Shown here: one piece after another, positions 42,707 through 54,930 of the stretch
Numbering within the stretch: position 1 is the first letter of the stretch
How the letters are laid out: the number at the start of each line of letters is the position of its first letter
NCBI GenBank assembly: GCA_033064195.1
Contig: JARBJD010000195.1
Span: 1-64,000, forward strand
Direction of reading: 5' to 3'
Length of the DNA stretch: 64,000 nucleotides
Source: Blattamonas nauphoetae
Taxonomy: Eukaryota > Preaxostyla > Oxymonadida
Made by a program: the position numbers and the translations under genes
Notes under the pieces: model-generated
Database searches by the model: none
Told to the model about the DNA's origin: nothing
What the model saw: only the letters and a program-made list of their open reading frames with translations

Positions 42707-45396
42707 ATGGCACAGAAGGGAGAATCGATGATTCCGACAGGCTGTATGTGTTGTGGATTACTATTTGATCATTTTTCATTGTTTACATTTCAGACACGCT
42801 TGTGCGTCCAATCAACGAAGGCGCTTTTGGTCGAGTTCTGGAAATCAAGGAATTGTCGACCGGACAGTCGTATGCTCTGAAACTGATTCCTCGATTGACA
42901 GAAGCGGATCAGAAGCGGGCAGAGCGTGAAGCGTCACTTCTGGAGCGATTCCGCCATGCTCGAATAGTTGGATTGCACGAATCAGTTGTGATGGAAACAT
43001 ATCATGGAATTGTGATGGATCTTGGAGTTCGCAATTTGAAGGACTTGATGACGGACTTTGAATCTCGGAATGAATTGATTCCTCTTGAGGTTTCCTCTCC
43101 ATTTTCATTTCTCATTCTCATCTTTCTTATTCTGATCGTCTTCTTTTCTCCTTGAATTGACCTCTCTCTCATTTTGATATGTCTTTCAGGTTGCAGTTAT
43201 GATCTGCATTGACATTGCGGAAGGGCTTAGTGTGATGCACAACCATCCAACAAACGCGATGGCTCATGGAGATCTGAAGCCTGAGAATGTTCTTCTTTCG
43301 GAAGACAACCGTGCGATGCTCTGTGTGCATTTCTTTCATTTGTTCGCATCAACTTCTTTGTTCTTTTTCCATTATTATCGCATCTTGGCTCTCGCATTTT
43401 CTGATTCTTTTTCAATTGTATTTCAGGTGATTTGGGAGCAGCAGATGCATCTGGAGTGAATGCTACGCGATCCGCGTCGGAGATGGGGACGTATGAATAC
43501 AACTCGCCCGAAAGACTGGACGACGAAAAAACAAAAGGAACGCCAGCGAGTGACATCTGGTCGTTGGGAGTGATGCTGCATCGGATGGTGACAGGGAAGC
43601 CTCTGTTTGGGGGCGGATCGTTGTCAAAGATAGTTCAAGCGATCATGGACTTCGACGAATCAAAACTTCCAACCTCAATTCCCGAAGATATCCGAGCAGT
43701 TTTGGTGAAAATGTTGGAGCCTGTATGTCGTGGAGGAGTTGACCTTTCCGCTTTGGTTGTTTTTCTTTCAATGTTATTCTTAATTCTGCATTCACTGTCC
43801 TCTTTTCACATCCTCTTTTCATCTGTTCAGAATCCAGCATCTCGAGTGACAGCAACCCAACTGTTCAATGGACGTCAACTGGAGCGAATGTTGGGTCCCG
43901 AAACGCCTCTTACTAAAATGAAAGACCTGCTCATCCAGTCCGCGTCGAGTCAATCCGGAACCGTCGCCCCAGAAGCGCCAGTTGTGGATGAGAAAGCGCT
44001 CGCTGAACTGAAACAAAAGAACGAGGCATTACAAAAGGAAAACGCAGAAATTGAGAAGCAAATTGCCATCCTTCAGAAGCAGAAGAAAGACACTGCGGCG
44101 TTGGGAGAAGGCGGATCGAACACGGTCGAGGACGTCGGGAGACTCGCGTCTTTTGAGCGGAATGATTTGCTGCTGAAGAACACCCACATGACCGAGATCA
44201 TGCCCAGCTGCTGGATGGGGTCAGAATCCATCCGCACACTCGACCCTTCCTCTCACGCTCTGACGTCCACCACGCTGTCCCAGATTGTCCCGCTGACGGG
44301 GAAGAATGCCTGGCGAACCGTGCTCACGTTTCCGATCACAGAGGGAAAGTGGGAACTCCGACTTCGTGCGTTGCCAGACACGTTTGAGAATGTGAGTGTG
44401 CTTCCTGCTTTTTGTGATTTGTTCAGCGGTTGGCTATTTGCGATATCCGTTCACTGTCAGCGAGACAAGCAAGCGGAGCAGCGAGTGGGAGAACGGGTTT
44501 GGCGGTGACTTCATTTTGGCAGATGGGAGCATGCGAAAGGGCGGGAAGGAGTACAAACCAGCAGGCACAAACAAGACGTGCACGAAGCAAGGCCAGATTG
44601 TGTGTCTGCATCTGAACCTGTCTCGAAACGAGGCAAAACTCGACATCGACGAGAAGAGGCAGCCGGGCATTTTCACCCACATCCCATCTCAAGTGTGCCT
44701 GACCATCTCGACGACGGGGGAGAAGAAATCGTTTGAGATTGTGTGGCTTCGGCAGTTGAGGTCAGATCCGACACAATTCCAAATTGAGCAATCGCAGGCG
44801 ACTCTGAACTGTTGGGTGGGGACGGAATCGCTCAAAACATTTGACCCGACGTCACATCTGCTGACATTGTCGACGATCACACAAATCGGAGGGTTCGTTC
44901 CTGGCCAACCCAAATTCCGGAATATTTGGACTCATCCGATCAATTCTGGGCGTTGGGAGTTGTCGATTCGTGGGTCACAGAACAATCTAGGTGATGTGAG
45001 TGTGCAATTTCTAGTTTTTTCATTTTTTGTCAAAAATCCCTCGCTGCTTCAGTGCTCAGCTATCTGCGACACCCACTTCCAGAGAAGGCGATGTCCGAAC
45101 AGCCAGGGATCTTCTTCAGTGGGATTGGAGGCCAGTTCAGCCTGTCGAACGGAAAGATGTGGAAGGGAGGAAAGGAGACGAATGGAGAAGGAACAAACAA
45201 GACCTGCCTCGAAATCGGACAAACGGCAGCGATCCGCGTGGATATGGATCGTGGGCGAGCGTGGCTGTACATTGACGATCGGAAACAGCCTGGCATGTTC
45301 ACCGATGTTCCCTCTCCTCTCTGCCTCGGGATCACGACCGCCTTCACAGAACCACACATGTTTGTGGAGGTCCTGTGGCTGAAGAAGCTGAAATAG
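42707..45396 (+). CDS. Protein kinase with coiled coil and two SPRY-like domains
   Basis: Seven exons: 42707-42743, 42794-43089, 43190-43322, 43427-43722, 43831-44395, 44427-44999 and 45053-45396. They join to 748 codons, 747 residues. The ATG at 42707 is chosen because the first exon (MAQKGESMIP) is conserved in the copy at 62449; an in-frame ATG at 42671 is not. Kinase domain about 15-280: EGAFGRV loop, Lys42 in YALKLI, HGDLKPEN (Asp139, with G in place of the usual R), DLGAADASG for DFG, SPERL for APE, DIWSLGVMLHRMVTGKPLF and the final NPASRVTATQLF. It should be active; the fold suggests a NEK/CAMK-like group. A coiled coil (about 308-345, ALAELKQKNEALQKENAEI) follows. Two tandem SPRY-like domains (about 370-555 and 570-745) end in the paired segments DEKRQPGIFTHIPSQVCL and DDRKQPGMFTDVPSPLCL. 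Substrate unknown. It is divergent from the lipase, 78 bp away. Stop is TAG. Confidence 0.85.
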
Positions 45397-46349
45397 GACT
45401 TCTCTCTGTTATTTTTAGAAGTTTTTGAATTGTATTTGTCTAGGCATGATTATTTTCTTTCCACACCACTTTTCATTTTTTCTGCATTATTTTTTCAAAT
45501 GAATTGTATCTTTGGAAGACGTTGTCTGGATGATCCGAGCGCCCTTAATTTCTTGTTTCTTGGTTTGAAATTATATAAAAGTCCCAGTTAAATCACGAAT
45601 GTCTGCAACCAAACTCTTCTCTTTATTAGGATTCAATTCTGAGAAAAGCAAAAAAACTGGTGAATGAGTTGACCAGACGGGGAGTCGGTGGAGCATTCAC
45701 AATCTTGTTCGATCAATGTGATATGGCTTGGATCACAGGTGTTAGAAATCAGCTCTTTCGACAGAAGAAACCGACAAAACACAAAAATTTGTCATGGGTT
45801 CGGAACGAATGTCATTTCCTTTTTGACAACTACCTTTGAAAGCTCAAAGAGCAGAAATATCACAGTACAAAGACAAATGCTGACACACGTCGATGAATAG
45901 AATAGTTTGGAAGGTTGAATTGAGACCAAAGTTTCGATATGATGATTTCACCGTGTTGAGGTGAAGAACGAGACAGATTAGTGATGAGTGAATCATGGAA
46001 TTCTCTTTGTTGTTTCAGCTTCTCTTAGGTATTATTTGGAAAGAATTTCATCTCGGCATTTGACTCACATTTCGCAAATCAAGACGACATAAATCTGGCC
46101 GATGATCTTGCCGCATCTGACCACGTTGTTACAGAAAAAGACGTTCAAGAACCAGACAATTCAACCTCCGAACCCAGCCTTGAAGTTGATGAATGGAGTC
46201 GACACTGAAAAAAGGATGAGCACACCTGAAACAGCTTTGTAGTTTGCTCAAGAAGGTGGGCTATTGTTCTTGCACAAATGGTCATCCGAGAATTCGAATT
46301 TCGGTGACTGATCATACCACACTTCACAATTCGAAACTTCAAATACAAA
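45397..46349. other. No recognisable gene
   Basis: AT-rich downstream region of the kinase gene; short open frames only, none longer than 75 codons and none with family motifs. Confidence 0.5.
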
Positions 46350-47390
46350 CAATGCAGAAAGTATTACGATCATTCTCGAAGAATGACTCGATTTCCGTTC
46401 TTGAAGCAGATTGTGGAATGGCAAAAGAAGCAGCAACGAAGTGGAGAAGGTTTTGCCGACTTGTGTGTTGAATTGACTTCAGAAGATAGAAACAAAGATC
46501 GGTGGACCTGGAAAGACAGCCGAAGTTGGCGAAACTCACCTCATCATTCTCTCTCCTTCTTCGTTCTCAGTTAGGTTCTTTTCAACTCTCAAGGAGTGGG
46601 AGCTGAAGGTTTGGGAGGAACGACTGGTCAAAGTAGTTCCTCTTACCCAAACCGAAGCTCCCACGAGTTTCGAAAGCTGTCGCAAGATCTCGTGGGTCCT
46701 ACGGGTCCCTTGCTCCCATTTCCCTTCGAGAAAACGGAAGTCTCCAACGTTATTGGTTTGCCCAAATGTTAGAAAAAGTAGTGATTCTGCTCATAAAAAT
46801 ACTATTTGGAAGATTATTATTGTTGATACAACCATTTGTCCGATAGGACCTATCGGCCACTTCGCCGACCAAGTTCGTGCCTGTATTTACGAACTTGTTT
46901 CACAACAATTCAGTTTCGGTACATTCAACAAAGTTCATCTCCTGTCTCCCACAAGTCAGTTTGGTGGAAATTTTCCGTACAGTTGTCCTGGATCAAGTTC
47001 CAGGTCAGACGGCAATCTGAAGAATGCCATGAGCGCATTTTCAGTTTCTATGATGACCTATCGTCATACCCCACACAGCCAGATCAACTCGAACATTCCT
47101 TAACGATACGAATTTTTCTCTGATTTCTCATCCAGCTTACTGTCCAGACTTGTCTCCGTGTGACTTCGCGATCTTCCCAATCTTTAAGCAAAGATTGGTG
47201 TTCGACGCTTCAATACTATTCAGACTTTAACACGGGCTATTCTGTCCGAAATGGAGCAAATCATCCCTCAACAACGAATCCGCATCTTCCAGAATTGGAT
47301 CAAGCGATGTGATCACGTCATCAGACGCGGTGGTGAATATTACGATAAAGGTTTTCGTTTGTTTTTTTATCCATTCGAACCCTAGAGGAA
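46350..47390 (+). mobile_element. Degraded mariner/Tc1 DNA transposon
   Basis: Pieces of a mariner-type transposase lie in order in shifting plus-strand frames. There is a helix-turn-helix-like part (DSISVLEADCGMAKEAATKW, near 46388-46450), a GGPGKTAEVGE hinge resembling GRPRKT (near 46500), and the segment around the second catalytic Asp (FYDDLSSY, then HTARSTRTFL, near 47050-47100). HPAYCPDLSPCDFAIFPIFK (near 47128-47190) matches the HPPYSPDLAPCDF..FP signature. The C-terminus is PQQRIRIFQNWIKRCDHVI (near 47270). Several frameshifts separate the pieces, including one just before the HTARS motif (near 47077), so no full transposase can be made. About 170 bp in the middle (46560-46830) does not look like transposase and contains a hairpin. 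Terminal inverted repeats were not found. Confidence 0.7.
46596..46664. repeat. Strong 69-nt hairpin
   Basis: The 5' arm GTGGGAGCTGAAGGTTTGGG (46596-46615) pairs almost completely with CCCAAACCGAAGCTCCCAC (46646-46664). An inner stem, GGAAC / GTTCC, continues towards the loop. It is not a tRNA cloverleaf. It interrupts the mariner remnant between the N-terminal and catalytic parts. Confidence 0.7.
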
Positions 47391-47927
47391 GAACGTCTTC
47401 ATACGAGACGACTAAATCGAGAACTGGCACGACCAGGATGAAAATTTATGAATTAGGAGGAACGTTGAGCTCTCTCTTTACTGTGAAGCTAAAGATCGAT
47501 TCACAACTCTTGTTAGATCCACGATTCCTCCCAAGCTGGAAAGTGGATACAACATCAAAGACTACACCGAATGGAGGATGTCGCATACTACCTGACAAGT
47601 ACATCTCGAACAGAATCAGCACGAACAGTTGAGTCTTGAATGTTCATCACTGAAGCTCTAAATTCCTTATCTTCTCCTCAATCCAAAAGACCGCTTTCAA
47701 ACAACGGCCACTTTTTTATCGGATTTTCTTGGGGCCGAATTGACCGTTTGACTTCATGAATGGATGTAATTGGGGTCCATTTTTCGAGACTCGACTCCTC
47801 CATTTTTTTCGTTCAATCAATCTATTTCACTCTATCTAAGACTTTTTTTGGGGGAAAAAGTCTGAAAATGCGTATCCACCAGACATCCTAGATCGAACCC
47901 ACAATCCAACTCAAAAATCACACAATC
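47391..47927. other. No recognisable gene
   Basis: Spacer between the mariner remnant and the signal-peptide ORF. A 107-codon open frame overlaps the transposon end but resembles nothing known. Confidence 0.4.
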
Positions 47928-48122
47928 ATGAAAGACACTCTCTTTTTCTTTTTCATCCTCTTATCCATGACTGTTCCTGTGTGTTGTTCTCATCAGTTGA
48001 TTCCTTTCACAGATTATCACCTCAATCAGCTGTCAATCAGGACACTCTCCCTCAATCGTCCAGAACCCGACAATATCGTCCATTTTGGCTCACGGAATGA
48101 ACTGAAAGAATTGAGACAATGA
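47928..48122 (+). pseudogene. Signal-peptide ORF, probable surface-protein remnant
   Basis: A 64-residue frame starts with an ATG and a clear signal peptide (MKDTLFFFFILLSMTVPVCC) followed by polar, Leu/Asn-rich sequence, then a TGA. A bare secretion signal with no folded domain suggests the 5' end of a lost beta-helix receptor gene like the one at 14322-18326, but there is no direct sequence match beyond the general N-terminal style. It could instead be a genuine small secreted protein. Confidence 0.3.
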
Positions 48123-48498
48123 ACTTTCACTCATATAAGAGCGAACACATTTGAATGTCGAGGTATGCCCGACCTGTGAATCGTCTTCTGATCATTTCGT
48201 TTATTCAATGACCGAGTCATATATTGGCTCCCAATATCTTCAAAATTTCATATTTTCCTTCTTCGTCATTGTTTCTATTCTCTTAATTGACTTCCATTCA
48301 TCATTAAGGTCATAATCACCCTTCCACGTCAAAAATCATCGTTCATTTTCTCAACTGAACACTCCAAGCAGATCTCACTGATCATCTGTAGTCGCGCAAG
48401 CTCCTTCACTCCAATATCCGTGATTGTACTCCTATTGTGCCAGTAACATCTTACCAGTGTGACTCGATCTTTCGTCACCCTCCCTTTGCTTTTATCAG

Positions 48499-51062
48499 AG
48501 TAACTTTATCATTGGCCGAGGTTCTCATGATCTGAACAGGATTAATCTTATTGATTTCGGTCTTGCGAAAAGAACACACACAGGAAACGGCGAAGAATAC
48601 CCCAAACGCAGTCATGTCGGTTTCAGAGGAACAGTAAGAAATGCCTCGCTCCGAGCGCATCACTTTAAGGATCTCGTTCGAGTTGACGATCTTTGATCGG
48701 TGTTGTATTGCTTAAATGAGTTCTTAATTGGTAAGCTTCCATGAAACGATCTGAAGTCACGCCATACAACAGGAAACCCACCCATCGACTTCTTCGCTTG
48801 GGAACGAGATGCTCAGAAGGAAAAGGAGCTGAATCAGGAACAAACAAACAATCTGACAAAAAAACAACGAGATGAACAACGCACTCGGAAGTAAACAGAA
48901 CAAAGAACAACAGGAAATCAAGTCTGCGAAAAACCGTCCGACGAGCACAAAACATCGCGTTCTTCACGATTCACGCAACCGGAAATCAAACCATTTGACA
49001 AAGAGCGACATGAAAAGAAGAAAGCTCAGTAGAATCAGCAAGTACCACCGCAGACCGTAGAAACAGTATCACCCGTCCAATCTCACGTTCCCCTTCAGTT
49101 CGCATCCACAAACATTCCAATTCCTCGCCCTTGCAGTTCAGAATGGATTATCCGACACAAACAGCCCCTCAACAAATTCCTTCCCAGCTCCACAACAATT
49201 GCTCACCTCTTCTGTTCAACATGTCGAAAGGAAGCCCCACAGAGCAGCTGTCTCCCCTTCTCCAACACAACTTCACCGCAAACTCCGGCACACCCACCCC
49301 AACCCCCACCTTCTCCCCACTCGCCACAAACCCCTTCATGAACCTCGTCCACTCCACACGCACCAACACCCACCACCCAGACACCGACAAATATCTTTCT
49401 TTGAACAATCTCAACGAGACGACCGAATCTCTCTCGCAGTGATCAACTTTTACGTCGTTCTCGTTGGTTTCAGGCAATCCATCCACACCACAACCGACTC
49501 TCGCTCTCTTTCCCACAAATTGTTCGATCACAACACTGACCATGAGCAGAGCAGATTCGGAAATCACGCTTTCGTCTTTCTTAACCGACACTGGGAGTCT
49601 GCATTCGATGGGTTTGATCGCGCAGACGGAGGGGATCATGGAAGGAGGGCAGAAGCTCTCCCCACGCAACGAGTCGCACAACACGCTGAGCAGAAGCACA
49701 ACACACGTGGAGAGGAAAGAGAAAGGATTTGAATCAACAAACAGACTCCACTCGAAACACACAATGGACAGCAACACACTCCAAACACCGGAGCCTCTCT
49801 CACCGCCTCCGCAAACAAGCGCATCGAAGCCTCGTCCAACCTCGCGCACGCCTCGTTCACCTCCCAACAGCTCACCGCCAGCCAAGAAACCGGAGAGAAG
49901 ATCCACAACGGTTCGTCTGGCGACATTTCTTCGACATTCTCAGCCACACCAGCAAACTCCACGACAGACTCGCCACTCCACGGAAGCGACCATCAACGGA
50001 ATACGTCAAACGAGCCGACGTCGTTCCGCACCCGTCGCGGATCGGTTCGGCCTTTATGCAGCCAACTTACTCACAGCGCGCACTCTTCCTTCTCAACCCG
50101 AACAGACAGCTCGAGCAGTCGGAGTCCCTTCCGAACGTCCCGCGCACGTCGTCTGAGGATTCTGGCCTCTTCTCTTCGGACGATGGCATGGATGGACTGT
50201 TCAAAAGTCGTTCGGCTCCTCATTTCTCGTGTCAGCACACCAACGTCAGTTTTGATTCGATCCTGCATTTCTTTTCATCTCATCGCTGTGTCTACCACAA
50301 ATCAAAGCTGCACTCACTCCTCCACACTTTTCCCCACCACACCTCCAAAACCCATCACGGCTCCTCCGACGAGCTGTGGACGCCCGAAGTGCCCGAGAAG
50401 ACCCAGCCGCCAGTCTCGCCCATCGGCTCCACGTCGAGCACACCTCCCACCGACCACAGCGCGCACGTAGGCCGGATGCGAGCGATGTAGTCGGAGCCTG
50501 TTCTGTAGGTGTTGGAGGGGCGGACTGGACGTCACGAAAAGATGTTCTGTCCGTCGGCGAGGAACGTGCCGACGTATTCGATGAAGAAAGCAAAGACATC
50601 CCAGACCATCGAGGACATCCCGCCCATCCCTCAGCATGAATCACAGTACATCCAGCTGGACAACACACACTCCAAACGAGAGCGAGGCGCCCCACAACAG
50701 CCTCCACTCGACCAACCCCAGCTCGACGCAATCAGACTCTCTGCCAACCCCAACCGGCAGTCCTTCCCGCAGATGGGACGCAGCCAGATGTCGTCAAGCC
50801 ACGGACACAGCCACCACAGCCAACAACAGACCGACCTTCATGGCCTCCTCCTTCACAGAGCGGGCAGTACGGAATGGTTGAAGGTGTCTCGCCTCATTCG
50901 GGGATGATGCCTGGGAAGTCTCTCCTCCAACAGCAGTCCCTGGCCAGAGGATCGGCAAATGCACCAAACATGATTCCTCGTCCACAAAAGCAGCAGAGCT
51001 CGACAGATCAGAAGAAAAAAAGACAGAAGACGGGATCCGATGTGGGGTCTCTCCTTCGGTAG
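48499..51062 (+). pseudogene. Decayed CK1/TTBK-type protein kinase
   Basis: After an acceptor-like TTTTATCAG the frame reads SNFIIGRGSHD, then INLIDFGLAKR (DFG), SHVGFRGTVRNASLRAH (the CK1-superfamily activation segment) and KDLVRVDDL. It matches casein kinase 1 / tau-tubulin kinases through VLYCLNEFLIGKLP. The upstream lobe and catalytic loop are missing. In this one frame (48499-49200) there are four stops: TGA at 48694-48696 and 48742-48744, TAA at 48892-48894 and TAG at 49030-49032. The two TGAs fall exactly where the family has the Trp of DDLW and of LPW. After 49.2 kb the sequence continues as Ser/Thr/Pro/Gln-rich frames that hop between phases (for example 49464-50156 and 49729-50490) and end near 51060; this is probably the long disordered tail common in such kinases. 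It is not functional under the standard code. Confidence 0.6.
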
Positions 51063-54000
51063 TTCATCATCAATTCCCTCGCCCCGTACTGTGGAAATGC
51101 GATGCTCTGCCTAGACAAATCACACAAGCTGCAAGTATTTCCGTATCCTTCCATCTTCACCATCACCAAGTTCTGCGACGGATTGGTCGTCATCTTCGAC
51201 AGCATCCATCTTATATTGTTGTGCGAGGGACATAAGAAGCGCAAGAGTCTGAAACGTGCGAAGCAGCCACAGAGATCGATGCGGGTGTGCTCGAGACGAA
51301 CACGCACAGAGGATTGAAGGAACTGATTGCAGTGCGAAAGAACTGAAAGATGGCGCAAGTCGTGATCCGCATAATGGAGCTGCTGCAGCTGATTGCGAAC
51401 ACTTCAGACGCAGCTGGAGAAGCAAACACGCCGCTCTGAAGATGTGTGCCAGCTCCGTGCGAGTGTGTGCCTGTTGATGCAGAGTGTGTGGGCCAGCTTG
51501 GATAAGAACGTGCTGAACAAGTGACGCGTTCTGGGCGGGTCGATCAAGACACTTCGGATGCTAGTTGAGCTTGTGAGGGATTCAGAGAGGATCCTTCTCG
51601 TTCCGAACAACACGCCAGACGAAGAATCAGACGTCGCTCATGCTGACTGATATACACTACCGAACTGTCATTGCCCGCCCCACATTCGGCTCCCCTCTTT
51701 CTTCGTCATGTCGTTTCTACTCTGCATCTCGACACGCCTTAGGATGCCGTCAAGTGTCCATGTTGATTGCTGATTCATTAATATGGATGTTATTCAGCTG
51801 AAACATGAGTCAGCAAAGACGGGTATACTCCTCTTCAACTGACAGCCAGATCAGGACACTCAAAAGGAGGTCGGACAGCATCCTCTCACTGCACGTGTCG
51901 GTTTGAGAGCTGTCCGAGAGAGGTGGCTGCAGGGATAGTGTAGCAATGTCGGAGAGAGGCTCTGAAGGAAATGACTGTCAAACAAGCATCTTTGACAACA
52001 CATTTCAGACACTTCGTCGCAAATTCGTGTGAACTGCACTATGGTATTACTCAATCACTGTATCCTTCATTGAGCGAGCTCGGATGCGTGAAACTACAAT
52101 CTGAAGACTCTCACCTTCTCAGGAAACACTGGTGGTGACTAATGAAGCTCTCACGCGGGCCAAGCTCATCACAGGTTGTAAAGACGATACGACGGACAAC
52201 GGGAGATTTAGTTGCGGCTACAGACGTTCTGCCTACGTCCCTCTGGAATATGGCATCCCCAAATGTCTGACAGTTCAATGTCAGCTTTATGTTGATGAGA
52301 TAAAGACAGACACAGCTGGATGCGGATCGAGGTCCACGCCATGACGATCGGTGTGAAAAGCAAAGAACTAGAGGGGCGACATCTCTGGATTCACTGTGAT
52401 AGTCGTTTATCTCCCATCCTCAATGACCATTACAGGCGCAGACACAGCCACGATCCCTCGAATTGACTTCAAGTTTCAGTTGCCTGGACAGTGTAGTTTT
52501 TCATTTTACTCACTTCTAATAACCACATTTCACTTTTGCCTGTCACCAGTTCCCTCTTCGTTGACACAAAACACGTTTGTGGATCATTTGTCAACAAAAT
52601 GAGTGATCAACCCATATCAAAACAAGTTGACATCCAGCGACCAGAACCAATGAAAAACTAAACTTTTCCCCCAAGTTCCTGCTTGATGAATGTGGGACAA
52701 TCAGGAATCTGTCAAAAAAAGGAGGAGTCGAGTCTCGAAAAAAAACACCCAATTGGTGTCGTTTGTGAGAAGAGAAAAATGGTTTCTATGGTATTCATCC
52801 CCTTAGGGGGACGAAAGAAAGACATGAAAATTGATTTTCCATCCTACATTTCTTCCCACCTCACAGATCCTGTGTAGAGGATGTCTGTCTCTTCTCTCTT
52901 TGATCATCACCACCGTCGCAAGATTTGTTAGCATTGTCCCTTTAGTCTTGATTTGCAGATTCCTCACGGTGGAGACGTGGCGTGACCAAATTAGTCACCG
53001 GAATGTCTTCACGATGATCTATCCACTCGGGTTCAGAGACTTTCTCGTCAAAGATGAGGTCATGTGGTGTGAAGTAACTTTGAACGTCGAGAGAGAGATG
53101 GCGAATAGCATGAGGGATGATGTTTGAATGATATGAGAATTTTGGGTATCTCGTGAATGAATTGCACATCTGCTTCTGAAAACATCGGAAAGGTGGGGGA
53201 AATTCATGTGAACAATGGTGAAGAGTTTCCAATCGGATTCTTCGATGAGGAGAGTATAGTTTGGCCTCAATCCATGCGAGAGTGGCATCGAACAAGGAAT
53301 TCAGGTTGTATTCCGAGTTGGATATGTGAATACGGAGAGGCTCAAAAGTTATTTGTGGCGTAATACGAAACGATTCTTTTTCGCTGACTCTTGTCCGTTT
53401 GGAGTCTCCATTCTGAAGATTGGTGAGAATAAAAGAAAGACAGAATACTCCCAAAGGTGATGATGTCCATTTCGATTACAAGTCTGCCATTTGCCGAAAT
53501 GTTTCCTTTCCTCTGCCTCAAGATCGCTGATTGGCTTCAGGCAATCAACGGATCACATACGCAAGAAACCCGAAATCGGTGCGCTATCCGATATCGAGTC
53601 CCATGGCATCATTCACCCATATGAATTACTTTGAACATTTCACTCTATTCTTCAAGATATATGATTCTTCTGAAAATGTGACAATTTGGAGTAGGGAATG
53701 TGATGAGGTGATTTTAGGATGAATCTGAGCGAGAGATGTAGTTGTCACCGTCTCGAGAAGGATAGTTTCCTCACGTCTGAAGATGTGATTTCAAAGAAAA
53801 AAAGTGCAATGGTTGGAGGAAAACTAAATATTCTGATGATCAATGTACAGGCTTCTGATTTGATCCCAGTGATCCCAGTCGGATCTGATCCCACTAAATA
53901 CCTACAATACCATTTCGTTTCTTTCATTTCAAAAAAGTCTTCTTATATATGATATTTGAATGGAAAAAAAAGTAAAAAGGAAAATGGTCACTTCATAGAT

Positions 54001-54510
54001 CATGAAAATGCAAACTTTGGGTGCTGCTGTTTCAGTTTGTTCTACAACAATAATTATAAAACCAAGTCGATAATGCGTTATTATGTCTTCTTTGATGGTT
54101 TTTTCTCACTGACTAAAGTCAATGAAGGGAATACATCGAAAAAAGAAGTGTTGGTGATTGTGATCGTGCGTGTTTTTGGGAAATAAGAGCTGTCTGAAAT
54201 ATTGAAGAGCATTATGTGAAAACAAGAAGTGAATTGAACATGATTAATGAAGTGATAATGAGAAAATCTCAAAGGAAAAGAGTTGAAATTTGATCTCAGT
54301 CCAAATTTAGGCACTGACATCAATTGATCCCAGTTTTACCTATTTTGATGGGACTACTCAGATGCCTGTCAATGTAACATTACCCTTTTCATTTCTTGGA
54401 TAGATTATCAAAAAAAGAACCATAGGTAAATATTCCTTGATGGGCCTATTGAAGGTACATTTAAGACCAAAAAATAAGAGGAAAGGTGTTTGAAAAAGGA
54501 AAATGGCTGA
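51063..54510. other. AT-rich stretch without a supported gene
   Basis: Several frames of 60-170 codons exist on both strands (the longest at 52942-53454, minus) but none has a family motif or a consistent intron pattern. Coding-like fragments near 51200-51450 (plus) and 53000-53750 (plus) look like decayed exons of unknown genes. Confidence 0.4.
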
Positions 54511-54930
54511 CTAAAGAGTGTCCAATTCATCCGTAACCTCATCTACGGTCAAGTCCACAGTCTGTGTTGTTATCTGAAGCTTGGAGAGTAATTCAATTAC
54601 AGCTGTTTCACCTGCGTCCAAATCTTCATCATACACTTCATTGGCATCATCACGAGCCGTCATGGTCTCGAACTCGCTGTAAAATGCCTCCATCGACATG
54701 GTTGAGTTGACCCCGGTAAGAAGAAGTGATGGGATGTCTCGATCCCCAGAAAAATTTAAATGATCCAAAGTCAAATTGATTCTCTGTCGGAGTTGCAATA
54801 ATGTGATGGTATCTGTCAGAAACAGAGCAGGAGTGATGGATGTCTGTAGCGTAAAGAAAACACGACTATGCAGATATCTGATGTACGGTGTGGGGTTCAC
54901 ACCAACGAGGACACAACTTTTGCGTAAATA
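54511..54930 (-). CDS. Possible 3' exon of an unknown gene
   Basis: An open frame that begins after an acceptor-like TTGTTAG (TAG at 54933-54931) and ends in a TAG stop. It encodes about 139 residues: a hydrophobic/amphipathic first part (ITPALFLTDTITLLQLRQRI) and an acidic end (YDEDLDAGETAVIELLSKL). There is no ATG near its start, so it would have to be spliced to an upstream exon that I cannot identify. Not recognised as any family. Confidence 0.28.
   Translation of the reverse strand, partial: YLRKSCVLVGVNPTPYIRYLHSRVFFTLQTSITPALFLTDTITLLQLRQRINLTLDHLNFSGDRDIPSLLLTGVNSTMSMEAFYSEFETMTARDDANEVYDEDLDAGETAVIELLSKLQITTQTVDLTVDEVTDELDTL

Noticed and set aside
46596-46664. tRNA gene
   Set aside because: The segment folds as one long hairpin with no D-arm, anticodon arm or GTTCRAN loop.
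49169-49906. 245-codon minus-strand frame
   Set aside because: Lies opposite Ser/Thr/Pro-rich plus-strand sequence; its Val/Cys/Gly-rich composition is typical of an antisense shadow.
52942-53454. 170-codon minus-strand frame in the AT-rich region
   Set aside because: No start context, motif or codon bias like the real genes; plus-strand sequence there also looks like decayed coding DNA.
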